40,919 nt of DNA from a virus: positions 1 to 40,919 of the IMG/VR virus record IMGVR_UViG_3300042517_000181. One strand, written 5' to 3'. Positions within the stretch are counted from its first letter, which is position 1. Each line of letters begins with the position of its first letter. Both the position numbers and the translations under genes were made by a program. Positions 18,400-25,605 of this stretch are shown here, one piece after another. The notes beneath the pieces were generated by a model that saw only the letters and a program-made list of their open reading frames with translations, did not search any database and was not told the origin of the DNA.

Positions 18400-18855
18400 T
18401 TACCAACCTCGGCTAACAGCAAGGCGATAAAATTCGCCAATATCGCCTTCTTGATCGTACGGCAAAAGCTTCTCCAAAGTCTGAGCGAGGCTACTCGTGG
18501 GGCGTGCGCTCGGAATAGAGCGATAGCCAGGACCAGGACCAACATCCGAACCAGCAGTAACAGGCTCATCGGGACGAGTAGTAGGGGAAAAGATTGGGGT
18601 AGCCGTAATGGCTGCCTGCTTGCCAGTAGTCTTAGCCTGACGCTGCTTAACAGCAGGAGAGTTTGCTGAACGGGAAGCGGCAAGCGGTGCAGCCTGCTGC
18701 ATCTCGTTAAAGTCAGAATTCTCTCCGTAACCCATACCGGTCATGGGTGAGGTCTGCTGTTGCGGTCCACCATCAGTACGACGGGAAAGAGCGCCAGGAC
18801 CAGAAACGGCTGCAGGACTATTCGGGGTGCGGCTTCCGCCATGACCGTTAGCCAT
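18400..18855 (-). CDS. Uncharacterised disordered virion-region protein
   Basis: A 151-residue protein rich in Ser, Pro, Gly, Thr and Gln. It begins MANGHGGSRTPNSPAAVSGP and continues GALSRRTDGG. The end is more ordered (LAQTLEKLLPYDQEGDIGEFYRL). A 'GSRTP..P..VSGPGALS.RTDGG' start is a pattern I associate with small proteins of environmental phages next to portal or internal-protein genes. The function is unknown. It overlaps the upstream gene by 8 bases and abuts the giant gene, so it is co-translated with them. Confidence 0.6.
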   Translation of the reverse strand: MANGHGGSRTPNSPAAVSGPGALSRRTDGGPQQQTSPMTGMGYGENSDFNEMQQAAPLAASRSANSPAVKQRQAKTTGKQAAITATPIFSPTTRPDEPVTAGSDVGPGPGYRSIPSARPTSSLAQTLEKLLPYDQEGDIGEFYRLAVSRGW

Positions 18856-19135
18856 CTTCGCCTTCCAATCTCACGATACGCTCGTGTATAAGCTTCTCAT
18901 CGAAGGTGACAGTAATATCGTCATCTTCATCATCGTCTTCGTAATCTCCATCGGAGGGCTGCTCCAACATACCGAACCGGTACAACTCCAGAAGCGTGTT
19001 ATGCCACACCTCGGCAGTACGGTTGGTGATATCGCGAGCAACGTCAGGCGACCATGAACAGCCCTCCGCGACCATCGCTACACGGATATCGCCATATGAA
19101 ATGTGACAGTGAATGTCGTTCGATAATCCGCGCAT
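18848..19135 (-). CDS. Uncharacterised acidic protein
   Basis: A 95-residue protein with a helical first part (DIRVAMVAEGCSWSPDVARDITNRTAEVWHN) and a strongly acidic stretch (DGDYEDDDEDDD) near the end. ATG at 19135 follows GAGGGAGC. It may be a partner or chaperone for the neighbouring very basic proteins, but this is only suggested by charge. Confidence 0.55.
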   Translation of the reverse strand: MRGLSNDIHCHISYGDIRVAMVAEGCSWSPDVARDITNRTAEVWHNTLLELYRFGMLEQPSDGDYEDDDEDDDITVTFDEKLIHERIVRLEGEDG

Positions 19136-19149
19136 GATGCTCCCTCTAG

Positions 19150-19299
19150 TTACTTGTTCTTTGAACCCTTGACACCAGGCGTGATGTGACCGAAATGGGT
19201 CTCACCCTGCTTTGCGCCACCGTTCGACTGGACCTTCTTCTCAGAAATCGGTGCTGCCGTAGGGGCTGCTCCGTGGCTTCCGCGACCAGGCTGTGCCAT
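19150..19299 (-). CDS. Small uncharacterised protein (49 residues)
   Basis: Begins MAQPGRGSHGAAP and ends HFGHITPGVKGSKNK. ATG at 19299 is preceded by AAAGGAGAAACAC, a good ribosome site. It is probably unstructured and basic, one of five consecutive mini-proteins between the portal and the giant protein. No family is recognised. Confidence 0.55.
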   Translation of the reverse strand: MAQPGRGSHGAAPTAAPISEKKVQSNGGAKQGETHFGHITPGVKGSKNK

Positions 19300-19310
19300 G
19301 TGTTTCTCCT

Positions 19311-19577
19311 TTACCACTTAACTTTGTTAGCCCAATAGGCTGCTGACATTTTACCTTTAGCAATGTTTTCAGCATGGCGAGCCTTAAACGAAGCTTGACG
19401 CTTAGTCGGTTGACGGTCACCCGTCACGCCCTGCTGCCCGAAACGAATAGTCTTCACCTGATCGCCTTCCTTTGCCACAACAACGTGTGACTTAGTGGGA
19501 TGACTAGGTGTGCGTTTCGGCTTGTTATAGCCTTCAACACCTGCACGCTCCAGGCGTGAATCCTTTTTACTTGCCAC
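19311..19577 (-). CDS. DUF6321-like basic protein
   Basis: An 88-residue basic protein. Key segments are KRTPSHPTKSHVVVAKEG, KTIRFGQQGVTGD and FKARHAENIAKGKMSAAYWA. These match the pattern I recall for a small family in cyanophages and other aquatic phages (DUF6321), whose function is unknown. I took GTG at 19577 as the start, giving MASKKDSRLERAG; a longer frame starting at 19601 would overlap the previous gene more. Position among virion genes suggests packaging with DNA or a head role. Confidence 0.7.
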   Translation of the reverse strand: MASKKDSRLERAGVEGYNKPKRTPSHPTKSHVVVAKEGDQVKTIRFGQQGVTGDRQPTKRQASFKARHAENIAKGKMSAAYWANKVKW

Positions 19578-19725
19578 GACTTGCTCGCATGTTATCGACA
19601 AGGTTCGGGTAAGGACGACCCGCCTTCTTCGCTGCAGCCTTCGCCTTAGTCTTCTGTGCCGGAGTCATTGGAGTGGACTTCTTCTTCGGGTTTGGCTTAT
19701 CCCAAACGGCTTTCTTGGCTGCCAC
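19567..19725 (-). CDS. Lysine-rich small protein (52 residues)
   Basis: Starts GTG at 19725, sharing a base with the upstream stop and with AAGGAG just before. The protein is about one-quarter lysine (KPNPKKKSTPMT, KTKAKAAAKKAGRP), the composition of histone-tail-like proteins. It probably binds DNA or RNA non-specifically. It overlaps the next gene by 11 bases. Confidence 0.6.
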   Translation of the reverse strand: MAAKKAVWDKPNPKKKSTPMTPAQKTKAKAAAKKAGRPYPNLVDNMRASRGK

Positions 19726-19862
19726 TACTTCTCCTTGGAGTCTTCCATTTCCTCATGCGAGGTCCACGGCTTAGCCATCGGGTCATACGTGGGAACAGAA
19801 GCGGCCTGCGGAATACCGCGACCCTGGCCCATCTTCTTGCCACATCCACACTGCATACACAT
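19725..19862 (-). CDS. Small cysteine-bearing protein (45 residues)
   Basis: Starts MCMQCGCGKKMGQGRG, with three cysteines in the first seven residues that could hold a metal ion, then IPQAASVPTYDPMAKPW and an acidic end. It lies between two lysine-rich mini-proteins and overlaps the next start by one base. No known family. Confidence 0.55.
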   Translation of the reverse strand: MCMQCGCGKKMGQGRGIPQAASVPTYDPMAKPWTSHEEMEDSKEK

Positions 19863-19864
19863 AA

Positions 19865-20044
19865 CTACTTACCCTTCTTCATGGTCTTCTTGGCGGCAGG
19901 CTTAGACTTGCCAGCCTCAGACAGCGCGATGGCGATAGCCTGCTTCTTGTTCTTCACGACTGGACCCTTCTTGCCACTATGTAGCGTTCCAGTCTTGAAC
20001 TCGTGCATGACCTTCTCAACCTTGGACTTCTTCTTAGCAGGCAT
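19865..20044 (-). CDS. DUF6496-like lysine-rich protein
   Basis: A 59-residue basic protein with KVMHEFKTGTLHSGKKG followed by VVKNKKQAIAIALSEAGKS and a lysine-rich tail. This matches the DUF6496 pattern (MxEFKxGxLxSG...V.N.KQAIAIALSEAG), a small basic family of bacteria and phages without an assigned function. ATG at 20044 follows a GGGAG site. It is first of the mini-protein row after the portal. A DNA-condensing role is an inference from charge. Confidence 0.75.
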   Translation of the reverse strand: MPAKKKSKVEKVMHEFKTGTLHSGKKGPVVKNKKQAIAIALSEAGKSKPAAKKTMKKGK

Positions 20045-20052
20045 TACACTCC

Positions 20053-21957
20053 CTAGATTGGTAGACGGCGTGAAACGCCAGCAGTAAGATTCGGTTCCCC
20101 ACCAGCACCCAGGGAAGCCATAAGCATCTGAAGATCAGGGCGACCACCAGGTGACATACCAGCCTGACCGGGTGCAACACCACGCATCAAACCAGTTCCT
20201 TCACCGATACCTTCGAGGTTACCCCCGCCACCACCGGGGGGTACTTCACCTGGAGCGCCCATTTCTCCTGGGCCTGCTGCCATGGCTTCACCCGCACCCG
20301 GTGGCGTGGGAATCTCCTGCGGTTCAAACGCCTGTGCCACCACTTCTTCGATGGACTTACCACGTTGCCGACCGATAATAATGGCAGAGAGGCGTGACAG
20401 AATGTCGCCCGGATCTTGCCCGTTCTGGGCTAGTACCGGAATTGCCTGAGCATAGCCTGCAACGGCTTGCTTTAACGCGTCCCGCATCTCTTCGATGTCA
20501 ACACGCTGTTCCTCTTCGGTCGCGTTCAACGCGAATGGCATCTGCCTACGCAGGAAGTCTCGTGAAATGAGACGATCACCTCGTGCCTGGAGACCAAACA
20601 CGAGAGCACGGTTGGGGTCAAGTCCGGCCATGAGACCGTACTGGACATCGACCGTATGGTCACCCTTGATGTCCTTGCTGGGAGTGTACTTGATTTCATA
20701 CGGGGTGCCGTCGGCATTGCCACGCATGACCTTCTTCATGTCACCGAAGAGCTTCTCGTCAACTTCGAAGCACATCATGATCAGGTCACGGATGGACCTG
20801 GCGAACATGGACTGGCCGGTACGGATCTGCGTATCAAAGCCAGACATGAGTGCCTGAACGCCACGACCCGTGACAGTGGAACCGTCTACCTCGCCACTAC
20901 GGGCGTTGGGGTAGCGTGAACCCTGGCGAAGTTCCTGATCCAGTACACCCTGTTGGGCGAATGCTGCCTGCGGCACCTCAATGGGTACGCGGCGAACACG
21001 GTCACCGTTAGCGGTACGGATAATGGAGTCCGAACCGAATGCGAGTTCTTGTGCGTCGGGCGGCAGAACGATAGGTGCCTGGACTGCCTTCTGTGCAGCC
21101 TCAAGGGACAGCAGTGCGAAGCGTGCCTTAGCAACCTGCACTGCGAGAACGTCATCGAACTGTCCATGCGAGTCGTCGTCAACGCCAGGGCGCTGAGTCC
21201 ACACAACCATGCACTGACCGATGGGGTTCTTCGCCGCTTCAAGGACGAGACCGTTCTGGTCCTGTGCCAAGTACAGTACGTCTACGTGCTTGTCGTGGTA
21301 GCGAACTACCTCTACGCGGTCACTGCCGGCACCTGGACGCTCAAGAGCTCCCTTAGCCTCGGGGTACATGCCAAGTAGTTCGTCGCGAGTCTTGTAGAAC
21401 GTGAAGTAGCAGGCTTCGACGTTGCCCCAGCGGTCGAAGACGGGGTAGGAGCCGATGGAGTCGAAGAACTTGATGCGCGGTGTCATCTTGTTCATGTCGA
21501 TCTCGACCATTGCGGGGACGAAACCGTACGTGAAGTAGCGGTCGGCAGCGGTGTACATCTGCTTCTGCATGTCCGAGATGTCAACGTAGCCGTTAACGAT
21601 CTTGGTGCGAATGTCAGCGAACTCGCGTGCCTTGTCCGAAGTCATGGACGAAGCTGAGCAGTTGAATGAGGGCAGTGGTGCCAGTACCTCGGCAAGGTCA
21701 CGTGCCGCCACGTCCACCATGTTCGCTACAATGCCACGATCAAACGGGCCATCGGGGAACAGTTCGGGGTACACGTCGCGCATACGGCCCTGGCGTACAG
21801 CGAGAACGTTCTGCATACGCTGGTCGCGCTCTGAGAACCGTGACTTCAGACGGTCGTACATGGAACGAATGGTGGCAAGGTCGGCGGGACCGGCAGTTGC
21901 CTGCACGTTGCCGAACATCACCACACTGTCCTTATTGTAACGGTTGTAGTCCGTCAA
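20053..21957 (-). CDS. Portal protein
   Basis: A 634-residue portal, the dodecameric gate through which DNA enters and leaves the capsid. It directly follows the terminase. Typical features are the early DLATIRSMYDRLKSRF helix, a mid region with IKFFDSIGSYPVFDRWGNV and FYKTRDELLGMYPEAKG, the long helical segment FDDVLAVQVAKARFALLSLEAAQKAV, and a disordered Gly/Pro-rich tail. Start choice: TTG at 21957 has AGGAGGA 4-5 bases upstream, while the longer frame from ATG at 21987 lacks a site and overlaps the terminase. It is a podovirus-like portal by length and tail; the family is assigned from memory. Confidence 0.85.
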   Translation of the reverse strand: MTDYNRYNKDSVVMFGNVQATAGPADLATIRSMYDRLKSRFSERDQRMQNVLAVRQGRMRDVYPELFPDGPFDRGIVANMVDVAARDLAEVLAPLPSFNCSASSMTSDKAREFADIRTKIVNGYVDISDMQKQMYTAADRYFTYGFVPAMVEIDMNKMTPRIKFFDSIGSYPVFDRWGNVEACYFTFYKTRDELLGMYPEAKGALERPGAGSDRVEVVRYHDKHVDVLYLAQDQNGLVLEAAKNPIGQCMVVWTQRPGVDDDSHGQFDDVLAVQVAKARFALLSLEAAQKAVQAPIVLPPDAQELAFGSDSIIRTANGDRVRRVPIEVPQAAFAQQGVLDQELRQGSRYPNARSGEVDGSTVTGRGVQALMSGFDTQIRTGQSMFARSIRDLIMMCFEVDEKLFGDMKKVMRGNADGTPYEIKYTPSKDIKGDHTVDVQYGLMAGLDPNRALVFGLQARGDRLISRDFLRRQMPFALNATEEEQRVDIEEMRDALKQAVAGYAQAIPVLAQNGQDPGDILSRLSAIIIGRQRGKSIEEVVAQAFEPQEIPTPPGAGEAMAAGPGEMGAPGEVPPGGGGGNLEGIGEGTGLMRGVAPGQAGMSPGGRPDLQMLMASLGAGGEPNLTAGVSRRLPI

Positions 21958-21965
21958 GATTCCTC

Positions 21966-23846
21966 CTAAGCCCCGACCGTCATCCAAGCCCGACGGGCCT
22001 CAAGGTCAACAAGATCAATAGTTATTTGCCCCTTCTTGTCCCACGGTGTGAGGAAAGGGTTCTTTGTGTTATGTTTCGCGAAGTTACTGGCGAGTAACAC
22101 TCGGTCTCGGCAAGCCAGTTCGGCAAACCACAACGCCATAACAATGTCAGTCTTCTGACCCTTGGGTGCGCTAGGTGCCCAAGTGACAAGCTGCTCAATA
22201 AACTGCTTCATTGACTCTTGACCCTGAGTGGACGGCAGTTCAATCATCTGATTACCGTCCTCATAGCCTGAGAACAAGGTAGTCATCGCTGCCACACCGA
22301 AGTCCGAGTCGTGCTTGTTGGCACCGGTGAAGTGGGGTCGAATGATAGTTCCACGGTTAGAGCAGAACTCGTTCACTTCACGATCATGCACCAGGAAGCC
22401 CTGGAAGCCGTTCTTCTCGATACGCCATTCAATGATCCCGTACTTATCGGTCCACTGCTTGATCACATCGCGGATACCCTCGGGGCTTGTGCCAGCCTTA
22501 TTGTATACATCCAGCACATACCGCTTATTAGTGGTCAAATCTAGGCCGATACATACAGCGGCAGTACAGCCCGAGGTGGCGGGGTCTAGGCCAGCCATGA
22601 CGACTAGCCCTTCCATGCCACGTTCGCGGCAGTTCACCATACCCTTCGGCATAATGCCAGCCATGCGGTTACCGTTAATAGCGGCACGCACCGCATCAGG
22701 GTGGAATACTGCATCGTCAGCAACCTGCTGCTGCATGTACACCATGGCCCAAGCCCTAGGCGACACGCGCTTACGCTTCTTAGATAGACGAACACCGTCC
22801 CACTTCGGGAACCATCCATCTTCATCAGGCTCTAGAGCCTCGCCCTTAGCCCCAGCTTCAGGCTGGTTAGAACGAGGCCAGAGGGTAACCCAATCCTCAA
22901 CCCGGTCATTGAACTCTAGTACCGCTGGCATAGCCAGGTACGACCAGGGAGACTCATCATCGGGGTACCGAGACGGGTCATGAAGTTCAGAATACAGATC
23001 CTTACTGGACAGGCGGGTACCTACCACCAGCATCGTGCCCGAGGCACTAATACGGGAGATAACTTCCGACTGCAGCCAGTGAATCTGCTTGTCATACTCG
23101 TGGGCATTGGTCATATCCACGCAGTCATCCATGATGATCAGATCAGCACGGGCACCGTATACGTGCCCACGAATACCCAGAGCTTGTACCGTTGGGTCTT
23201 TTTCACCCGAATCGCGTGCATTGTCCGATATGTAGATCATGTTCTGATTCCACGCCTCAGACTCCTTATCGAAGCCGCCCGGAGGGCCATAGGCGTTAAT
23301 CATCTCCTGATAGCGGGGATGCGTAAGTCGCGTCTTGATCGCGTACAGCATCTTCTTCGCCATCTCCGCAGTCTTAGAAATCAAGATCACGCGGATATTG
23401 GGGTCCATCGCAATACGATACGTTACGTAGTTGATCGTGATGGAAGTGGTTTTGGCGTGCTCGGGTGGCATATTCACCATAACCAGGTCGCGTTCACCCG
23501 GCAGCCAAGTCATTGCTGGGTGTCTCCAAGAAGGCTCATTGCCCTCGATTAGATCCACCACATTCTGCATATGCGGGAAAACACGCGCACCAAGATACTT
23601 CTCTGAGAACTCCGGAAAGGACATCTCCTCGCCACGCTCCGAAGAGCCAAGCTGCTGCATGTTGCGTATACGGGTCACTGCCGACAGGAACTCGGCATCA
23701 TCCCTACGCCACCGCTCATACGCCGTCTGATGCCGGCCCACCTTAATGAGGGCATCCTTGACGGTAGAACCCGCAGAAATCTCTTTCAGAAACCGCTGCT
23801 TAATTTCGACCAGCGGCTCGTTAGCCTTACGACCAGGAGCCGCCAT
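21966..23846 (-). CDS. Terminase large subunit (packaging ATPase-nuclease)
   Basis: A 626-residue packaging motor. Residues about 15-65 look like a helix-turn-helix (KDALIKVGRHQTAYERWRR). The ATPase has a variant Walker A, MPPEHAKTT (126-134), and Walker B LIIMDDCVD (236-244). The RNase H-like nuclease begins MAGLDPATSG (D421) and has RIEKNGFQG and DFGVAAM further on, with acidic residues at the expected places. The enzyme cuts concatemers and pumps DNA through the portal. No separate small subunit gene is seen nearby; the amino-terminal helix-turn-helix could take that role. The gene follows a basic protein and precedes the portal with a 9-base gap. Confidence 0.95.
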   Translation of the reverse strand: MAAPGRKANEPLVEIKQRFLKEISAGSTVKDALIKVGRHQTAYERWRRDDAEFLSAVTRIRNMQQLGSSERGEEMSFPEFSEKYLGARVFPHMQNVVDLIEGNEPSWRHPAMTWLPGERDLVMVNMPPEHAKTTSITINYVTYRIAMDPNIRVILISKTAEMAKKMLYAIKTRLTHPRYQEMINAYGPPGGFDKESEAWNQNMIYISDNARDSGEKDPTVQALGIRGHVYGARADLIIMDDCVDMTNAHEYDKQIHWLQSEVISRISASGTMLVVGTRLSSKDLYSELHDPSRYPDDESPWSYLAMPAVLEFNDRVEDWVTLWPRSNQPEAGAKGEALEPDEDGWFPKWDGVRLSKKRKRVSPRAWAMVYMQQQVADDAVFHPDAVRAAINGNRMAGIMPKGMVNCRERGMEGLVVMAGLDPATSGCTAAVCIGLDLTTNKRYVLDVYNKAGTSPEGIRDVIKQWTDKYGIIEWRIEKNGFQGFLVHDREVNEFCSNRGTIIRPHFTGANKHDSDFGVAAMTTLFSGYEDGNQMIELPSTQGQESMKQFIEQLVTWAPSAPKGQKTDIVMALWFAELACRDRVLLASNFAKHNTKNPFLTPWDKKGQITIDLVDLEARRAWMTVGA

Positions 23847-23848
23847 GA

Positions 23849-24058
23849 TTACTTGCCCTTCTTGTGCGGTTCAGTCTTGTGATACTTCTTGCTAGCCGCA
23901 ACACCCTGCTTCACGGTCTTAGCGCCAGCCTTCTCAGTGAGATTAATCTTGTCCCACTTCTTACCACTAGAACCAGCATGATCGACAGTAACCTTCTTAC
24001 CGTCCTTCTTGAAAGTATGCTTCACGCCAGTAATCTTGACCGTCTTCTTCTCAGCCAC
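23849..24058 (-). CDS. Lysine-rich protein at the head of the late operon
   Basis: A 69-residue, very basic protein (about 20 lysines), for example KKTVKITGVKHTFKKDGKKV and KTVKQGVAASKKYHKTEPHK. It starts with GTG at 24058 and is the first gene of the late unit, next to the control region. The first 30 residues could form a small beta hairpin. It may be a nucleoid-like or DNA-binding protein. No named family is recognised. Confidence 0.6.
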   Translation of the reverse strand: MAEKKTVKITGVKHTFKKDGKKVTVDHAGSSGKKWDKINLTEKAGAKTVKQGVAASKKYHKTEPHKKGK

Positions 24059-24102
24059 GGCGTTCCCATCAGTAAGTAGTTGTCCACAAGTACCCGCAAT
24101 CG

Positions 24103-24161
24103 CGAGGTGGGGTCAAAGCCTCGGCCATCCTAGTAGCCACGGTGCGGGTCAAAGCCGTGGC
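24103..24161. promoter_or_regulatory. Twin look-alike hairpins with GGGTCAAAG loops
   Basis: CGAGG (24103-24107) pairs with CCTCG (24119-24123), and GCCACGG (24136-24142) pairs with CCGTGGC (24155-24161). The stems differ in sequence but both stay paired, while both loops end in GGGTCAAAG at the same place. A third, looser GGGG/CCCC hairpin carrying GGTCAAA lies at 24213-24231. On the minus strand this is upstream of the late operon; on the plus strand it could be part of an RNA ending near 24442. Confidence 0.6.
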
Positions 24162-24274
24162 GTACCGTACACCAGAACCCCGCAATAGCCTCGGCGTAGC
24201 CAGAGACCAGAAGGGGTCAAATAGAGGCCCCAGCAAGGGGCACAGCTATGGTCCCGGCGAAGCAAAGCAAGTAT

Positions 24275-24348
24275 CCGTACCGTACTACGCCAAAGGCTCC
24301 GTACAGTAACCGTGCCGTACCGTACTCCACTAAAAGTTCCGTACAGTA
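24275..24348. repeat. Two tandem 40-base units of CCGTAC boxes
   Basis: Each unit has CCGTACCGTACT, 12 variable bases, then CCGTACAGTA. Box starts are 24275, 24299, 24315 and 24339, so the spacing alternates 24, 16, 24. A related CGTACCGTAC stands at 24161-24170. The regular spacing, next to AT-rich DNA, fits binding sites for an initiator or a regulator (iteron-like). No initiator gene is recognised. Confidence 0.65.
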
Positions 24349-24364
24349 CGACCCCCGTAGGCTC

Positions 24365-24390
24365 CGCCCCTAGTGAGCCCCAACGGGGCG
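24365..24390. promoter_or_regulatory. GC-rich hairpin
   Basis: GCCCC (24377-24381) and GGGGC (24385-24389) form a tight stem with loop AAC. An alternative longer stem uses CGCCCC (24365-24370) and GGGGCG (24385-24390). The two foldings exclude each other. It is followed at once by AT-rich DNA. Confidence 0.5.
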
Positions 24391-24410
24391 AACCCTACAA
24401 CTATATATCC

Positions 24411-24442
24411 GTGTCAAAATAACTAAACTGTGACACTTTTTT
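24411..24442 (+). terminator. Inverted repeat with T6 tract (terminator-like)
   Basis: GTGTCA and TGACAC are separated by 14 AT-rich bases and followed directly by six T on the plus strand. The stem is short (6 pairs), so efficiency would be modest. If active, it would end a plus-strand transcript from the structured region at 24100-24400. It could instead be a protein-binding palindrome. Confidence 0.45.
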
Positions 24443-24460
24443 ATGTAAAATCTTTCAAAA

Positions 24461-24474
24461 GTGATACACATCAC
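24461..24474. promoter_or_regulatory. Operator-like palindrome GTGAT-ACAC-ATCAC
   Basis: A perfect 5-base inverted repeat in the AT-rich stretch 24390-24580, close to the GTGTCA/TGACAC inverted repeat. Such short perfect palindromes are usual for dimeric regulators. The regulator is unknown. Confidence 0.4.
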
Positions 24475-24572
24475 ATCCATAACCGTACTAAAATAGGACA
24501 ATACAGGACACCACAGCAGGAGGCCAGAATAGTAGACAAGATTACAGATATACTATTATTACCGCTATAGGG

Positions 24573-24716
24573 ACCCCTAAAACACAAACACCCAGGTCAA
24601 GTCTGTAGGGTTTGGGGTACGGTCGCGCGAGCCTTTCCTACTAAGTCTGTAGGGATAGTGTGTGGGGGTAGGGGGTAGCTTGTGTCCGTGCCATAGTATA
24701 CTAATTCTGTAGGGAA
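24573..24716. repeat. Repeated TCTGTAGGG boxes before the early genes
   Basis: Three copies of TCTGTAGGG at 24602-24610, 24646-24654 and 24706-24714, the last two inside the longer CTAAKTCTGTAGGGA, and a related CTATAGGGA at 24575-24583. They lie in the gap before the first early gene, in the direction of early transcription. They may be operators or parts of phage-specific promoters; no polymerase gene is seen, so a regulator or host sigma factor would have to read them. The remainder of 24717-24953 holds an AGGTATACCT palindrome, GGTAAC repeats and TATATAT, but no gene that I can support. Confidence 0.5.
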
Positions 24717-24953
24717 TGTCGGGTAAGGTATACCTAAGTTACTGACCGGTAACCTACTCACGGGTAACTAACGGGAGCTCACGCGTGCATATATATGGAG
24801 AGAGACTATCCACCTTCCCTTGTCCGGTGCCAGTGTTGCGGGAGCTTTCGGCCTAGGTTATCCGTTATCGAATTGTGACATATTGGCGGCATGTCGCGTG
24901 AGCTTTCGTGCTACGTTGTCCCCATGTCTACTTCACTTAGAGAGAGAGAGCTC

Positions 24954-25163
24954 ATGTCTATTGCGTATGTCGTGACCGTTAGTGTTCCCCCGCATGTCGT
25001 CCCGCATGGCCGCCGGGATAGGTGCGCCGGTTCTGGGGATACCCTAGAATGGACGTATTCCCCCGAATGGGCGCCGGGAGCTACGTCACCTATCGGTTCC
25101 GTGATGCAGTGTGAGAATTGCTGGCTAGGCTTCACCGTCAATTCTGCATACATTGTCGGTTAG
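24954..25163 (+). CDS. First early gene, small zinc-ribbon-like protein
   Basis: A 69-residue protein beginning MSIAYVVTVSVPPHVVPHG and ending with CENCWLGFTVNSAYIVG. The CENC pair and an earlier cysteine and histidines suggest a small metal-binding fold. ATG at 24954 follows AGAGAGAGAGCTC. An in-frame ATG at 24924 upstream would add ten residues (MSTSLREREL), encoded by the ribosome-site repeat itself, so the shorter start is preferred. Function unknown. Confidence 0.65.
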   Translation: MSIAYVVTVSVPPHVVPHGRRDRCAGSGDTLEWTYSPEWAPGATSPIGSVMQCENCWLGFTVNSAYIVG

Positions 25164-25172
25164 GCTTGTGTC

Positions 25173-25230
25173 GTCACCGTGCCTAGTGTACGGTGGCGGC
25201 ACTGGCCCCGCCGGGGACCATTTAGAGAGA
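25173..25230 (+). promoter_or_regulatory. Two-hairpin early leader 1
   Basis: GTCACCGT pairs with ACGGTGGC (25173-25197) around a loop containing CCTAGTG. A second stem, TGGCCCC with GGGG-A-CCA (25203-25220), has a three-base loop. TTAGAGAGAGG then leads to the ATG at 25242. The same order of elements recurs before several other early genes. Confidence 0.6.
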
Positions 25231-25241
25231 GGATTTATCTC

Positions 25242-25601
25242 ATGTCTCACACTGTCGAATATATGTCTGTCACTTCCCATTGTGGGGAAGTGTTCCCGTT
25301 CATACAGGCCGGATTCACGGTTAGTGATTCCCGCGATATCCGCGCCGATTATTCATGCGGCCACTACTTCTCACCGGGTGCTATCCGATTTTTTGGGATG
25401 CGCTACTTCCGTACGGTAGCTCCGGGAGCTAGCGTCCAACTACAGGAGAACGCCCCCGCCGGTGTCGGTCGCTATGCCGCTACGGTATGGGAAACTAGGG
25501 ACCATGGGGGACCTAATGCGCTCATTACTTGCCATCACGAGACGCGCGCGGCCGCTAATCGTTGCGCCATTGCCACGTCTAACGCACTTAGGGGAGCGTG
25601 A
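25242..25601 (+). CDS. Uncharacterised early protein
   Basis: A 119-residue protein starting MSHTVEYMSVTSHCGEVFPF. It is rich in aromatic residues, His and Cys (CGHYFSPGAIRFFGMRYF, CHHETRAAANRC), but the spacing does not match a known zinc finger. ATG at 25242 follows AGAGAGAGGATTTATCTC; a longer in-frame reading from 25179 runs through the leader hairpins and is unlikely. It is expressed early by position and may target a host protein. Confidence 0.6.
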   Translation: MSHTVEYMSVTSHCGEVFPFIQAGFTVSDSRDIRADYSCGHYFSPGAIRFFGMRYFRTVAPGASVQLQENAPAGVGRYAATVWETRDHGGPNALITCHHETRAAANRCAIATSNALRGA

Positions 25602-25605
25602 GCTC

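Noticed and set aside
22315-22983. 222-residue plus-strand gene opposite the terminase
   Set aside because: It lies fully antisense to the conserved terminase nuclease domain, with no ribosome site and no recognisable protein motif.
24127-24152. Late promoter on the minus strand (TTGACC and TAGGAT)
   Set aside because: The spacer is only 14 bases, too short for a usual sigma-70 promoter, and the TTGACC is part of a hairpin loop repeat.
24560-24590. T7-type phage promoter at CTATAGGGA
   Set aside because: Only the initiation part matches and no single-subunit RNA polymerase gene is present; kept only as a repeat of unknown role.
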